This document shows positions 1-9,427 of a stretch of 64,000 nucleotides of DNA, one piece after another. The stretch comes from Corynebacterium glaucum (GTDB lineage: Bacteria > Actinomycetota > Actinomycetes > Mycobacteriales > Mycobacteriaceae), in contig NZ_CP019688.1 in NCBI RefSeq assembly GCF_002287505.1, positions 1,042,674-1,106,673 of the forward strand. Direction: 5' to 3'. Position 1 is the stretch's first letter. Every line of letters starts with the position of its first letter. Under the pieces are notes generated by a model, which saw only the letters and a program-made list of their open reading frames with translations, was not told the origin of the DNA and did not search any database. Position numbers and translations under genes: made by a program.

Positions 1-180
1 AAAAAGGGCGTGCCGGAGACCGCGGTCGTTGAGGCAGCGGGGTTGACCGACTTGCAGCATTACCGGCAGTTCTTGGTCGAACCGACACACGTTTCGGCAC
101 GCGAGGCGAGAAGTCTGCTTTCCGGGACGTTGCACGAGACGCCGAAGCGAGGGCTGACGCTCATTCACGGCAGCGCGTAG
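1..180 (+). CDS. C-terminal 59 codons of an unrecognised protein (cut by window edge)
   Basis: Frame 1 is open from the window edge to a TAG at 178-180 and encodes about 59 residues ending in LTLIHGSA. I do not recognise a family. It has the same base use as the transposase that follows: its only Ile codon is ATT and its Asp codon is GAC, with no ATC or GAT triplet. It is therefore probably part of the same mobile element. The 5' end lies outside the window. Confidence 0.45.
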   Translation, partial: KKGVPETAVVEAAGLTDLQHYRQFLVEPTHVSAREARSLLSGTLHETPKRGLTLIHGSA

Positions 181-282
181 GCGCTTTTCACACAAACTTT
201 TAACCCCATAAAACACCTGGTCGCGACCCAGGGTGAGTTTTCTATTGCCAAAAACAGACCACTTGAAAAGGAGGTGACAACA

Positions 283-2139
283 ATGTCGAAGGGACTTCGC
301 ACACGCAAATACGCACCCGCGAAGAAAGGCCACCGCCACAACATTCGCCTGGTGGAGGAGCGCCGCGTGTCCTACGCGAACATGCAGTTGGCCCAGCGCA
401 TTGTTGACACCTCCGGCGCGGTTGGTCTCGTGGACTCCTGGCGCGTCGCTGACGGGCTGAAAACCGACAAGGGCGGCCGCCCGCCTGAGGTGGACACCCG
501 CGCGGCGCTGACGCTGTGGACCTACCAGGCAGTCACACAGTCGCCACAGCTCATTGCCCACATGGCAAAGGCCGTCGCCTTCGGTTTGGAAGGTAAGGGC
601 TGGGAACTTCTGGGGCTCACCCCATTCGACTGGGACGAAGCCGACCCGAAGGCGCATTTCGACACCTACATGACGTGGTACAAGCGTATTGCAGCCTGCC
701 TCGACCGCGTTCGCGCGACCATTGAGCCCTTCCCGGAGGTGAGCAAGAAGCGCCGCTACACCGTTGAGGAGTGGGTGCCGTTCATTGCCTACTACGACGA
801 AAAGAAGGGCAAGAAGGAAGTCTTAGCCAAAGTCGAGGAACGCAAAGCCCGCGGCGTCGAACTCGTCAACCGCCTCGTGTGGGCGACTGTGGAACTCATG
901 GACTCCGAGGCCTTCGCCAAGTGGAACGGCGACATTGCCGTGGACGGCACCATTATTCCGGTGTCGAAAAACGGCAACCCGAACAAGAAGGATATGCTCT
1001 CTGGCAAGACCAACAAGCACCGCCTTGTCGCCTCGACCCCGACACTTGGCTGGCACGCCAAGGAAGGCGACCACGACGGCGAGAACACGAAGAAGACCGC
1101 GACACACACCTGGGGGTTGGAAGCCACTGTTGTCGCCATGTGCGGTGAGGGTTTTGCCGAGCCGGGTGGCGCGCCGGGGCTCATTCTCGGGGTGACTGGC
1201 GGAGTACCTGCTGTGGCACCCTCGCAGCGCGTCTTCGAGTCGCTAAAGAACCTCACCGACCGTCCGGAACTCCCGCGCCGGCATTTCATTGCTGACCGCC
1301 TGTACTCGCCGGGTCAGAACCCGGTGAAGTTCCAAATGCCTATGCGCAAACTGGGCTACGGGTTCGTCGCTGACATGCGCCGTGACACCCGTGGTGTGCA
1401 GACTATTACGACGTCTGGTGCGCCCATTGTGGACGGTACTGCGTACTGTCCTGCAATTCTCAACATGCCGCGCCTGCTCGACCCGTACACCGCTTGGGAA
1501 AAGGGGCAACTGACCGACCAGCAGTTCTCAAACCTGCTTCAGGCTCGCAAGCGTCTCGCGCTCGCCCGTTATGGCACGAAGCCGAACAAGAAGGGCGACG
1601 TGCGCCTGGGCTGTCCTGCCCGCGCAGAGGGCGCGGAAATTACCTGTCCGCTGGTCCCGCCTGCCGAGGAAGGCAAGAAGAAGGCCGGCTTCCAAAAAGA
1701 CGAGCTGACCGACTCCGAGGTGCCCTCGAAGGCTGCATGCCCCAAGGTGTGCCAACAGCGCACCGTGACGCTGAAGAACACCGCCGAGGACGGTGCGAAG
1801 TTCCTTCAACACGGTCCGGCTTTTATGACCGCCGAGTGGCGTAAAGAGTACGGCCGCCGCAACACCATTGAGTCGCGCAACGCCATGCTCAAGAACGGTT
1901 CCTACCAGGGTGCCGGCGACGTCACCACGCGCCTTATGCGTGGCTGGGCAGCGCAAATGCTGTGCATGGCCATGGCCGCGGTAGGGGTGAACCTCGCCAT
2001 GCTCGACGCGGCTGCCTGGTCGCGTCCACACACGGGTCAGAAGCCGACTCCGCCTCCGCCGCGGGGCGGCCGCAAGCCTGACGCTGACGACATTGAGCAG
2101 TGGAAGTTGGGCGACAACGCGCCACCGAAGGCGGCGTAA
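283..2139 (+). CDS. Large DDE-type transposase, 618 aa
   Basis: The start is ATG 283, with a strong Shine-Dalgarno AAAGGAGGT at 268-275 and 7 nt spacing; an earlier GTG at 274 lies inside that site. Catalytic-type acidic motifs fit a DDE fold: VDGTIIP for the first Asp, FIADRLY for the second, and RRNTIESRNAMLK for the Glu. Between the second and third motifs is a Cys-rich insert (CPA, TCPL, ACPKVC) that may bind zinc. The C-terminus is Pro/Gly-rich. Overall architecture recalls IS1182-like transposases, but I cannot assign an IS family. All 17 Ile codons are ATT and only one Asp codon is GAT, unlike all neighbours, which points to recent transfer from a different codon-use background. Confidence 0.75.
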   Translation: MSKGLRTRKYAPAKKGHRHNIRLVEERRVSYANMQLAQRIVDTSGAVGLVDSWRVADGLKTDKGGRPPEVDTRAALTLWTYQAVTQSPQLIAHMAKAVAFGLEGKGWELLGLTPFDWDEADPKAHFDTYMTWYKRIAACLDRVRATIEPFPEVSKKRRYTVEEWVPFIAYYDEKKGKKEVLAKVEERKARGVELVNRLVWATVELMDSEAFAKWNGDIAVDGTIIPVSKNGNPNKKDMLSGKTNKHRLVASTPTLGWHAKEGDHDGENTKKTATHTWGLEATVVAMCGEGFAEPGGAPGLILGVTGGVPAVAPSQRVFESLKNLTDRPELPRRHFIADRLYSPGQNPVKFQMPMRKLGYGFVADMRRDTRGVQTITTSGAPIVDGTAYCPAILNMPRLLDPYTAWEKGQLTDQQFSNLLQARKRLALARYGTKPNKKGDVRLGCPARAEGAEITCPLVPPAEEGKKKAGFQKDELTDSEVPSKAACPKVCQQRTVTLKNTAEDGAKFLQHGPAFMTAEWRKEYGRRNTIESRNAMLKNGSYQGAGDVTTRLMRGWAAQMLCMAMAAVGVNLAMLDAAAWSRPHTGQKPTPPPPRGGRKPDADDIEQWKLGDNAPPKAA

Positions 2140-2229
2140 GCCACAGGCCACCGGCAAAGACCTTGTGTTTTCCAAGGACTTCATGCCGAGTGGCCTAAAG
2201 GTCGTGCAGCAACACCAGTTTCAACACAA

Positions 2230-2276
2230 AAAACCGGCCGGCAAAGCCTTTTTCAGGCTCAAAACCGGCCGGTTTT
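2230..2276 (+). terminator. Bipartite terminator after the transposase
   Basis: AAAACCGGCCGG at 2230-2241 pairs perfectly with CCGGCCGGTTTT at 2265-2276. Nested inside is a second small stem, AGCCT 2245-2249 with AGGCT 2255-2259. The outer arm ends in TTTT on the + strand. Confidence 0.8.
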
Positions 2277-2391
2277 CGCGTTGTCGGGGATAGTCTCTCC
2301 AAAAGTTACCGAATTTTGAAAACCCGGGTTAACCTGGAAGGAGTTTCCTGAATTGAACGGAAAAGTTAACCGAAACCCCCACAACACATGG

Positions 2392-2465
2392 TGTCCCCGA
2401 CAGGATTCGAACCTGCGACCTTTGGTACCGGAAACCAATGCTCTAATCCACTGAGCTACGGAGAC
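2392..2465 (-). tRNA. tRNA-Arg (anticodon CCG)
   Basis: Read on the minus strand, the molecule starts GTCTCCG and ends CGGGGAC plus discriminator A. It has a 7-bp acceptor stem with one G-U pair. The anticodon stem is TTGGT/ACCAA around a 7-nt loop TTCCGGT, giving anticodon CCG (codon CGG). The T-arm contains GGTTCGAATCC. CCA is not encoded. The transposon-like element lies directly downstream of its 3' end. Confidence 0.93.
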
Positions 2466-2474
2466 AATCGGTCT

Positions 2475-2505
2475 GCGCAACAATTGCGCTGACTGAGCAA
2501 GCCTA
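2475..2505 (-). promoter_or_regulatory. Promoter and leader hairpin of tRNA-Arg
   Basis: On the minus strand a TAGGCT box (2500-2505) lies about 35 nt upstream of the tRNA 5' end. Between them is a perfect GCGCAA-CAA-TTGCGC hairpin (2475-2489), likely part of the precursor leader. Confidence 0.45.
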
Positions 2506-2680
2506 GCACCGCCCCCATTGGCCATTGAAATCGCCTGCACCCCTAACCGCGTAACGGGTTCCAGGCGGTTTCTAAGAAATGCATGAGGAACTTGCAGGAA
2601 ATAACAATTCAATTACAAACGGTGCTCTGCCATACTGTTTCTTGCGCGATGAAAATCGTGGCACGGGAAACAATGACAGC

Positions 2681-2719
2681 GAAACGGCCGGATCCTCCTT
2701 TCGGAGGGCCGGCCGTTTC
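2681..2719 (-). terminator. Terminator of the lldP-lutABC operon
   Basis: A long stem-loop, GAAACGGCCGG ... CCGGCCGTTTC, encloses an inner TCCTCC/GGAGG stem with a small TTTC loop. It lies just downstream of the lutC stop. It has no strong T-tract, so it may work in both directions or by folding alone. Confidence 0.6.
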
Positions 2720-2734
2720 GTGGTGTTCGGGGTG

Positions 2735-3424
2735 TTACTTGATGATCATGACGATCAGGTCGCGCGGGCCGTGGACACCCTCCACTCGCACCAGCTCGAT
2801 GTCGGAGGTTGCGGATCCGCCGGAGATCATCGTGGCGGGCTTCAGCGGGTCCAGACGAGCAATCATTTCGGGCACGCCGTAGACAACCGAGTCTGGGCGC
2901 ACGAACACGACGTGGCGGTCGGGGACCAGCGACAGCGAACGGCGGCCGCAAACGCCGTCCGCCTCCAGCACGATGGTGCCGGTCTCGGCACACGTCACGT
3001 GGGAATCGGTCACGGCAACGACATCGCCGAGTTCGCGCGGGTCGCTCGCCGGGTCGTCGGCACGGGCGGTGCCATCGAAGTCGTCGAAAAGCTTCGAGTC
3101 GAGCTCCGGAGCGTAGACGATCTCCTTGGAGCCGCGCTCGGCGAGGATCTTGGCGATGTCCTTGCCAAGCTCGCCCTCGGTGGTCTGGACCACGGTGGCA
3201 CCGTAGTCAACGAGGCGGTCAATGAGCAGCTCGCGCAGCTCCTCGGTGCCCATGTCGGAAGTGGTGCGGTATTCGCGGATTACCTCGACGCTTGACGGGG
3301 CGTTCGACAGCTTCTGCGCGTTACGAATGCGGGTTAGCATCTCCTGCTTCGCGTCAGCGTTGCGGCGCTCGTCGTCGCCGAAACCGCCCTTGGACGGGGT
3401 GCTAGCAGTAACTTTGTTCGTCAT
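2735..3424 (-). CDS. lutC: L-lactate utilization protein LutC (LUD domain), 229 aa
   Basis: LutC is the small LUD-domain subunit of the LutABC L-lactate oxidation complex, which converts L-lactate to pyruvate without a flavin LldD enzyme. The LUD core is seen in AETGTIVLEADGVCGRRSLSLVPDRHVVFVR-type sequence in the C-terminal half, with the typical SGGSATSDIELVRVEGVHGPRDL ending split over residues about 198-223. The ATG overlaps the lutB stop by one base (TAATG), so translation is coupled. It is the last gene before the terminator at 2681-2719. Confidence 0.93.
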   Translation of the reverse strand: MTNKVTASTPSKGGFGDDERRNADAKQEMLTRIRNAQKLSNAPSSVEVIREYRTTSDMGTEELRELLIDRLVDYGATVVQTTEGELGKDIAKILAERGSKEIVYAPELDSKLFDDFDGTARADDPASDPRELGDVVAVTDSHVTCAETGTIVLEADGVCGRRSLSLVPDRHVVFVRPDSVVYGVPEMIARLDPLKPATMISGGSATSDIELVRVEGVHGPRDLIVMIIK

Positions 3425-4992
3425 TACTTCTCGAACTCCTCCGGGGTGGTCAGGTAATCGTCGACGTCAGGGGTTCCCTCACGGCTCGGGATACCTTCCT
3501 CGCGCGCCTTTGCCAGCAGCTCCTGCGCCTCGTCGGTGTCCCACCACTGGCGGAACGACTTCTTCGGCGGCACCGCGACATCGCGGTACTCAGTCCAGCC
3601 GGAGATTGGCGGCGGCATGGTCTCGATCTCGCCGTTGAAACCGCCAAGCACGCGGCCGAGCGCGACCATGCGCACAGCGCGGTTCCACAACTTCGGCTTG
3701 CCCCACAGCAGGCTGATTGTGCCGAACGCCTTGGACTCAAGGAACGGGGTCTCGTTCTTGACCTTCTGGTGGCGCAGCTCGAGGAGAATGTCGGTGATCG
3801 GGATGCGCACCGGGCAAACCTCGTCACAACGGCCGCACAGCGAGGACGCGAACGGCAGGGTGCCGTTCGGGTCGTCGCCGGACTCGATGCCGGTGAGCTG
3901 CGGGGTCAGAATCGCGCCGATCGGGCCCGGGTAGGTCGAGCCGTAGGAGTGGCCGCCTGCGCGCTCGTAGACCGGGCAGACGTTCAGGCACGCGGAGCAG
4001 CGGATGCACTTGAGCGCCTCGCGGCCGATCTCGTTGCTCATCGCAGCGGTGCGGCCGTTGTCCAGGAGCACGATGTGGAAGTTCTTCGGGCCGTCGCCCT
4101 CGGTCACACCGGTCCAGAGCGAGGTATACGGGTTCATGCGCTCCGCGGTGGAGGAGCGCGGCAGCAGCTGCAGGAAGACACCGAAGTCCTCGTACTTCGG
4201 CAGCAGCTTCTCAATGCCCATGACGGTGATCAGGGTCTCCGGCAGGGTCAGGCACATACGGCCGTTGCCCTCGGACTCCACGATGGAGACGGTGCCCGTC
4301 TCCGCCACACCGAAGTTCACGCCGGAGATAGCGACCTTGGCCTTCATGAACTGCTCGCGCAGGTACACGCGTGCGGCCTCGGCGAGCTCCTGCGGATCAT
4401 CCGTCAGCGTGTCATCCGTGTTCGGCATCTTCGCCACGAAGATGTCGCGGATCTCGGAGCGGTTGCGGTGGATGGCCGGCACGAGGATGTGGGAGGGGAA
4501 GTCCTCGCCGAGCTGGACGATGAGCTCAGCCAGGTCTGTCTCCTGTGCGTGGATGCCGCGCTTTTCCAGCTCCTCGTTCAGCGCGATTTCCTGGGTGGCC
4601 ATCGACTTAATCTTGACCACGTTTTTCTCGCCGGTCTCTTCGACCAGACGGGCGATGATCTCGTTGGCTTCCTTGGAATCGCGTGCCCAGTGGACATGGC
4701 CGCCGCGAGCGGTGACGTTGCGCTCGAACTCCTCGAGCAGCTCCGGCATGCGGGCTGCGACGTCCTGCTTGATGGTGGAGCCTGCGGTGCGCAGATCCTG
4801 CCAGTCATCCAGCTCGTCGACTGCGCCCTGACGCTTCACGCGAATGGTCGTGGTGGCGTAGTTCAGGTTGCGGCGCTTGGTGACGTTGTCGAGCTCGTTG
4901 TGCGCGGCCTTCTGGAACTTCTCGGTGCCACGCAGGTGGTTCGGGCCGACTGCATGCGGCGGCATCGCGGGTTTGCCCAGTGCAACTTTCAC
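3424..4992 (-). CDS. lutB: L-lactate utilization iron-sulfur protein LutB, 522 aa
   Basis: LutB is the large iron-sulfur subunit of LutABC. An N-terminal LUD domain is followed by ferredoxin-type 4Fe-4S motifs: CIRCSACLNVCP with Cys329, 332, 335 and 339, and CGRCDEVCP with Cys386, 389 and 393. I chose the GTG at 4992 because it overlaps the lutA stop (GTGA), has GGAG 6-7 nt upstream, and gives the usual family N-terminus (MKVALGKPAMPPH). The reading frame stays open upstream to an ATG at 5034, but that would run into lutA. The length is normal for the family. Confidence 0.92.
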   Translation of the reverse strand: MKVALGKPAMPPHAVGPNHLRGTEKFQKAAHNELDNVTKRRNLNYATTTIRVKRQGAVDELDDWQDLRTAGSTIKQDVAARMPELLEEFERNVTARGGHVHWARDSKEANEIIARLVEETGEKNVVKIKSMATQEIALNEELEKRGIHAQETDLAELIVQLGEDFPSHILVPAIHRNRSEIRDIFVAKMPNTDDTLTDDPQELAEAARVYLREQFMKAKVAISGVNFGVAETGTVSIVESEGNGRMCLTLPETLITVMGIEKLLPKYEDFGVFLQLLPRSSTAERMNPYTSLWTGVTEGDGPKNFHIVLLDNGRTAAMSNEIGREALKCIRCSACLNVCPVYERAGGHSYGSTYPGPIGAILTPQLTGIESGDDPNGTLPFASSLCGRCDEVCPVRIPITDILLELRHQKVKNETPFLESKAFGTISLLWGKPKLWNRAVRMVALGRVLGGFNGEIETMPPPISGWTEYRDVAVPPKKSFRQWWDTDEAQELLAKAREEGIPSREGTPDVDDYLTTPEEFEK

Positions 4993-5774
4993 AGCATTTT
5001 CTCCTTCGAGTACGCGGCCTTCGTCGGCGTCCACGGGTTTTCCTTGGTCGACGCCAGGATCTCAGCCATGTGCAGCGCACGAACACCATTGTGCTGGCGG
5101 CTCATGGCACCCGCAATGTTCATCAGGCAGGAGGAGTCACCGGCGGTGACGTACTCGGCCTTAGTTTCCTTGATGTGGCGAGCCTTGTCGGACACCATCG
5201 CCGCGGAAACTTCGCTCATCTTCACCGCGAAGGTGCCGCCGAAGCCGCAGCACTCTTCCTCGTTGGGAAGATCCACCAGCTCGAGGCCCTCGACCGCGCG
5301 CAGCAGGTCCTTCGGGCGCTCGCCGACCTTGATAAAGCGGCGGGAGTGGCAGGAGGAGTGGTAGGTCACGCGGTGCGGGAAGAAGGCTCCCACGTCGTAG
5401 GTGCCGGCGACGTCCACGATGAATTCGGACAGATCGTAGGTCTTCTTGGCGGTCTGCTCCGCGCCGTCGGCAAGCGCCTTGCTCCCGTAACGATCCGCGA
5501 TGCGCACGTGCTGCTCGCGAACCGCACCCGTGCACGAACCGGAGGGGACGATCACGTAGTCGATCGAGGGATCGGAGAACGCGTCGACGTAGGACTCGAT
5601 GATCGGCACGGCCTGCTCTTGGTAGCCGGTGTTGATGTGCATCTGGCCGCAGCAAGTTTGGCCTTCGGGGAAGACAACCTCGTAACCAAGACGCGAGAGC
5701 ACAAGCGCGGAAGCTTTGTGCGCGTCGGGGAAGAGGGCATCACCGATACAAGTAGAAAACAGCGCTACTCGCAT
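4989..5774 (-). CDS. lutA: L-lactate utilization Fe-S oxidoreductase LutA, 261 aa
   Basis: LutA is the CCG-domain subunit of the lactate oxidation complex (heterodisulfide reductase-like). Two CCG motifs are visible: QTCCGQMH near residue 40 and EECCGFGG near residue 188, each with an upstream partner Cys (TCIGD, SSCHSRRF). A clear AAGGAG lies 8 nt before the ATG at 5774. The gene lies 56 bp downstream of lldP on the same strand. lldP-lutA-lutB-lutC thus forms one uptake-plus-oxidation operon. Confidence 0.93.
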   Translation of the reverse strand: MRVALFSTCIGDALFPDAHKASALVLSRLGYEVVFPEGQTCCGQMHINTGYQEQAVPIIESYVDAFSDPSIDYVIVPSGSCTGAVREQHVRIADRYGSKALADGAEQTAKKTYDLSEFIVDVAGTYDVGAFFPHRVTYHSSCHSRRFIKVGERPKDLLRAVEGLELVDLPNEEECCGFGGTFAVKMSEVSAAMVSDKARHIKETKAEYVTAGDSSCLMNIAGAMSRQHNGVRALHMAEILASTKENPWTPTKAAYSKEKML

Positions 5775-5830
5775 GTATGGACTCCTTGAATGGTGGTTTT
5801 AATGTGGGACACAGGCATGACCGTACTCTG

Positions 5831-7513
5831 TTACTGCACGACCGGCGCGAGTGCGGTGAGAATGTTGGTCTGTAGGAAGACCATCACGCAAACTGCGAGC
5901 AGGAAGACGAAGGACCACGGAAAGACCTTCTTGAAGATCTCGGACTCCTTGCCCTCCATGTTCACCGAGGTTGCGGCGATGGCGAGCGACTGCGGGGAGA
6001 TCATCTTGCCCACGACACCACCGGTGGTGTTGGCCGCGAGCAAAAGATCCGGGTTAAGGCTCAGGCGGTCTGCCGCAGTGACCTGGAGGTTGGCAAACAG
6101 CGCGTTGGCGGAGGTGTCGGAGCCGGTGACGGCCACGCCGACCCAGCCAAGAACCGGGGCGAAGAACGCGAATGCCGGGCCGAGGTTGGCGAAGAACTCG
6201 CCGATAGTCACGGTCTGGCCGGAGTAGTTCATCACGAACGCGAGCGCGAGGACGAGGAAGATCGTCGCTGCAGACCAGCGCATGCGGTAGGCGGTGTCGC
6301 CGAACTCCTTGCCCACCTGGCCCCAGGTAAGCGGGTAGCGGCCGTCCTCGTCCCAGATCATGTAAATCACGGCCACGATCAGGCCGGAGATGATCAGCAG
6401 GGTGCCCGGGTTGTTGATGTAGGCAAACGAGTAGTCGGTCTTGACCTCGCCGCCGGTGGCGTTGAGCAGCTTGCCGGTCTCGATGCCCGGCCAGGCGAAT
6501 TTGATCTGGAAGCTCTTCAGCCAGTTCGGGATGGTGGTGCCCAGGTTCGCGAGGCCGAAGATGACCACGACGATGGCGTAGGGTAGCAGCGCCATCCAGA
6601 CGCGGTTCGCCGGCAGTTCGATTTCGTCGGAGGAGTGGCCGTCAACCTCGAGACCGAGGCGTTCGCGCAGCTCCGGCACACCCTTCGGGGTCCAGAATCG
6701 CAGCAGGACGAATGCCGCGCCGAGGGCGACGATGCAGGCCACCACGTCGGTGAGCTGGTACTGGAAGAAGTTGGAGGTCCACCACTGGGCGATACCGAAG
6801 GAAAGGCCGATGACGAAGGCCGCCGGGGCGGTCTCCTTGACGCCACGCCAACCGTCGACAAGGAACGCGATGATGAACGGCACGAAGAAGGCCAGGAACG
6901 GCGTCTGGTGGCCGACAATGGCGGCGATGTTCTCGGTCTGCTCGAGGCTGCGGCCGCCGACTTCGCCGGCGGTGGTGATCGGAATCGCCACGGCGCCGAA
7001 GGCCACCGGGGCGGTGTTGGCCAAAAGCACGATGGTGGCGGCCTTCAGCGGCGGGATGCCCAGGGTGAGGATCATGGTGGCGGTAATGGCCACCGGCGCG
7101 CCGAAGCCGGCGAGTGCCTCAAGCAGGCCACCGAAGCAGAAGGCGATAAGCATCGCCTGGATGCGCACGTCGCCGTTGCCCATCTTGTCAAAGACCAGGC
7201 GCAGGTCTTCGAAACGGCCGGAAGCCACGGTGATCTGGTAGAACCAGATCGCGCTGAGGATGGTGAAGACGATGGGGAAGAGGCCGTAGAGGCCGCCGCG
7301 CAGGGCGGAGGACAGGGCCATGGCCGTGGGCATGTTGAAGCCGAGGATTGCAACCAGGATGGCCACAACCAGTGCGACAAGTGCGGAAGTGTGAGCGCGG
7401 GCTTTGACGCCCAGCAGCATGATGAAGAACGTGATCAGCGGCAGGGTAGATACCAGTGCCGAGAGCCCGACGCTGCCTCCGACAGCGTCGGTGTACACCT
7501 GGAATTGGTCCAT
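5831..7513 (-). CDS. lldP: L-lactate permease LldP, 560 aa
   Basis: This is a polytopic lactate/proton symporter of the LctP family with about 12-14 hydrophobic segments. The family hallmark GGLLEALAGFGAPVAI is at about residues 130-145, and GVVGKMISPQSLAIA is near the C-terminus. I start it at ATG 7513 (MDQFQVYTDAVGG), preceded by GAGGAG at 7 nt; the frame continues upstream to 7786 but without a recognisable domain and across the argS promoter. The length is typical. It is the first gene of the lactate operon. Confidence 0.92.
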   Translation of the reverse strand: MDQFQVYTDAVGGSVGLSALVSTLPLITFFIMLLGVKARAHTSALVALVVAILVAILGFNMPTAMALSSALRGGLYGLFPIVFTILSAIWFYQITVASGRFEDLRLVFDKMGNGDVRIQAMLIAFCFGGLLEALAGFGAPVAITATMILTLGIPPLKAATIVLLANTAPVAFGAVAIPITTAGEVGGRSLEQTENIAAIVGHQTPFLAFFVPFIIAFLVDGWRGVKETAPAAFVIGLSFGIAQWWTSNFFQYQLTDVVACIVALGAAFVLLRFWTPKGVPELRERLGLEVDGHSSDEIELPANRVWMALLPYAIVVVIFGLANLGTTIPNWLKSFQIKFAWPGIETGKLLNATGGEVKTDYSFAYINNPGTLLIISGLIVAVIYMIWDEDGRYPLTWGQVGKEFGDTAYRMRWSAATIFLVLALAFVMNYSGQTVTIGEFFANLGPAFAFFAPVLGWVGVAVTGSDTSANALFANLQVTAADRLSLNPDLLLAANTTGGVVGKMISPQSLAIAATSVNMEGKESEIFKKVFPWSFVFLLAVCVMVFLQTNILTALAPVVQ

Positions 7514-7747
7514 GTACAGACTCCTCGTTGTTAGGTGAGCGATAGTGACCTGTCGCACGAGATTGCGCAACGTGTGATCGAAGCGAATTATCGCACCTAG
7601 CGCATAGAACTCGTGCATGGAAGGCGCGCGGATTTCGCCGCCACCCACCAACCTGACAGTTGTCGCTGTACAGCCACTGTTTAGCGCCGCCACCGGGGGT
7701 AATTCAGAAGGCGGAGAGGGGGTAGTACGCGTGTATGTCGCGGGCGC
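7514..7747. promoter_or_regulatory. Divergent lldP / argS promoter region
   Basis: The region holds the 5' leaders of two divergent units. On the minus strand a GATAAT-like box lies about 75 nt before the lldP start. A sequence one base off the TNGTNNNACNNA pattern that I remember for the corynebacterial lactate repressor LldR (TCGTGCGACAGG on the minus strand, near 7550-7561) lies downstream of it. The operator assignment is an inference only. Confidence 0.3.
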
Positions 7748-7753
7748 TACACT
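7748..7753 (+). promoter_or_regulatory. Leaderless -10 box of argS
   Basis: TACACT is followed by 8 nt and the ATG at 7762, with no Shine-Dalgarno in between. This is the spacing expected if transcription starts at the start codon. Confidence 0.65.
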
Positions 7754-7761
7754 TTCACCAC

Positions 7762-9414
7762 ATGACCCCAGCAGATCTTGCAACAACTGTCAGGCAAGTC
7801 ACCGTCGATGTGCTGCGCGAGCGCGACCTTGACACCACCGCCGTCCCCGAGGCGGTCACCGTCGAGCGCCCCCGCAACCCCGAGCACGGCGACTACGCCA
7901 CCAACGTTGCGCTGCAGGTGGCCAAGAAGGTCGGCATGAACCCGCGCGAGCTCGCGCAGTTGCTTGCGGACGTCCTGGCCAACCACCCCGCCATCGACAC
8001 CGCCGAAATCGCGGGCCCCGGCTTCATCAATCTCCGCCTGGCCAGCGATGCGCAGGGCCAGCTCGTCGCCACCATCTTGGAGGCAGGGGAGCAGTTCGGG
8101 CACTCAGAGCTTTACGACGGCCAGGTGATCAACCTGGAGTTTGTCTCAGCGAACCCCACCGGGCCGATCCACCTGGGCGGCACCCGTTGGGCTGCAGTGG
8201 GTGACTCTCTCGGCCGCGTGCTTGAGGCGTCCGGCGCCAAGGTGACGCGGGAGTACTACTTCAACGACCACGGCGGTCAGATTGACCGCTTTGCCCGGTC
8301 CCTCGTCGCTGCTGCGAAGGGCGAGCCGACTCCGGAGGACGGCTACGGCGGCGGGTATATCTATGACATTGCTCAAGTGATCGTCGATAAGCACCCTGAA
8401 GCTCTTGAGGGGGATGCCGCAACGGTGCAGGAAACCTTCCGTGCGGAGGGTGTGGAGCTGATGTTTGCGCAGATCAAGCGCTCGCTGCATGAGTTCGGCG
8501 TGGATTTTGACGTGTACTTCCACGAAAACTCGCTGTTCGAGTCGGGGGCGGTGGACAAGGCCGTGCAGACGCTGAAAGACAACGGGAATCTGTATGAGGC
8601 GGAGGGCGCGTGGTGGTTGCGCTCGACGGACTTTGGCGATGACAAGGACCGTGTGGTGATTAAGTCGGACGGCGATGCTGCGTACATCGCCGGCGACATC
8701 GCGTACGTGGCGGACAAGTTCGACCGCGGCCACACGCTGGCGATTTACATGCTGGGCGCGGACCACCACGGCTACATCGCGCGTCTGCGTGCGGCGGCGC
8801 AGGCGCTGGGCTACGACGCGAACGCGGTCGAGGTGCTCATCGGCCAGATGGTGAACCTGGTGCGCGACGGCGAGGCCGTGAAGATGTCCAAGCGTGCGGG
8901 CACCGTGATCACGCTGGAGGACCTGGTGGAGGCGATCGGCGTGGACGGCGCGCGGTATTCGCTGGTGCGCTCCTCGGTGGACTCTTCGTTGGATATCGAC
9001 CTGGATCTGTGGCAGAAGCAGTCCAGCGACAACCCGGTGTACTACGTGCAGTACGGCCATGCGCGGCTGTGCTCGATCGACCGAAAGGCCGCTGAAGCGG
9101 GCGTCAGCGTTGAAGGCGCCGACCTCTCGCTGCTCACGCACGAGAAGGAAGGCGACCTGATCCGCACGCTCGGCGAATTCCCGGCCGTGGTGAAGGCGGC
9201 CGCCGAGCTACGCGAGCCGCACCGCATCGCGCGCTACGCCGAGGAACTGGCCAGCGCCTTCCACAAGTTCTACGACTCGTGCCAGATCCTGCCCAAGGCC
9301 GCCGAGGACCCGCAGCCCATCCACGGCGCGCGCCTCGCGCTGGCGCAGGCGACCCGGCAGGTGCTGGCGAATGCGCTGGGCATGCTCGGTGTCAGTGCGC
9401 CGGAGCGGATGTAG
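7762..9414 (+). CDS. argS: Arginyl-tRNA synthetase, 550 aa
   Basis: Class I synthetase that charges tRNA-Arg. It has the N-terminal Arg-tRNA domain (residues 1-100), the HIGH-equivalent HLGG at 137-140 ([10 protein letters not shown]), the KMSKS-equivalent VKMSKRAG near residue 375, and the C-terminal DALR anticodon-binding domain. The start MTPADL at ATG 7762 matches the leaderless box; an upstream in-frame ATG at 7735 would place the promoter inside the gene. lysA follows 13 bp downstream. One copy of the 11-mer CGTCGATAAGC lies inside at 8382-8392, read as IVDKH. Confidence 0.95.
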   Translation: MTPADLATTVRQVTVDVLRERDLDTTAVPEAVTVERPRNPEHGDYATNVALQVAKKVGMNPRELAQLLADVLANHPAIDTAEIAGPGFINLRLASDAQGQLVATILEAGEQFGHSELYDGQVINLEFVSANPTGPIHLGGTRWAAVGDSLGRVLEASGAKVTREYYFNDHGGQIDRFARSLVAAAKGEPTPEDGYGGGYIYDIAQVIVDKHPEALEGDAATVQETFRAEGVELMFAQIKRSLHEFGVDFDVYFHENSLFESGAVDKAVQTLKDNGNLYEAEGAWWLRSTDFGDDKDRVVIKSDGDAAYIAGDIAYVADKFDRGHTLAIYMLGADHHGYIARLRAAAQALGYDANAVEVLIGQMVNLVRDGEAVKMSKRAGTVITLEDLVEAIGVDGARYSLVRSSVDSSLDIDLDLWQKQSSDNPVYYVQYGHARLCSIDRKAAEAGVSVEGADLSLLTHEKEGDLIRTLGEFPAVVKAAAELREPHRIARYAEELASAFHKFYDSCQILPKAAEDPQPIHGARLALAQATRQVLANALGMLGVSAPERM

Positions 9415-9427
9415 GAGGCGCCACCGC

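Larger units (their letters stand above)
1..2280 (+). mobile_element. Right part of a transposon-like element
   Basis: The region carries a DDE-type transposase gene, the tail of an upstream ORF and a strong terminator at 2230-2276. ATC does not occur in 1-2150 and GAT occurs once, although ATC is the dominant Ile codon in every later gene. The left end is outside the window. I could not find a convincing terminal inverted repeat on the right, so the right border (near the terminator, before the tRNA at 2392) is an estimate. Confidence 0.6.

Noticed and set aside
3769-5364. 531-codon open frame on the plus strand
   Set aside because: Antisense to lutB and lutA, whose iron-sulfur and CCG motifs are intact.
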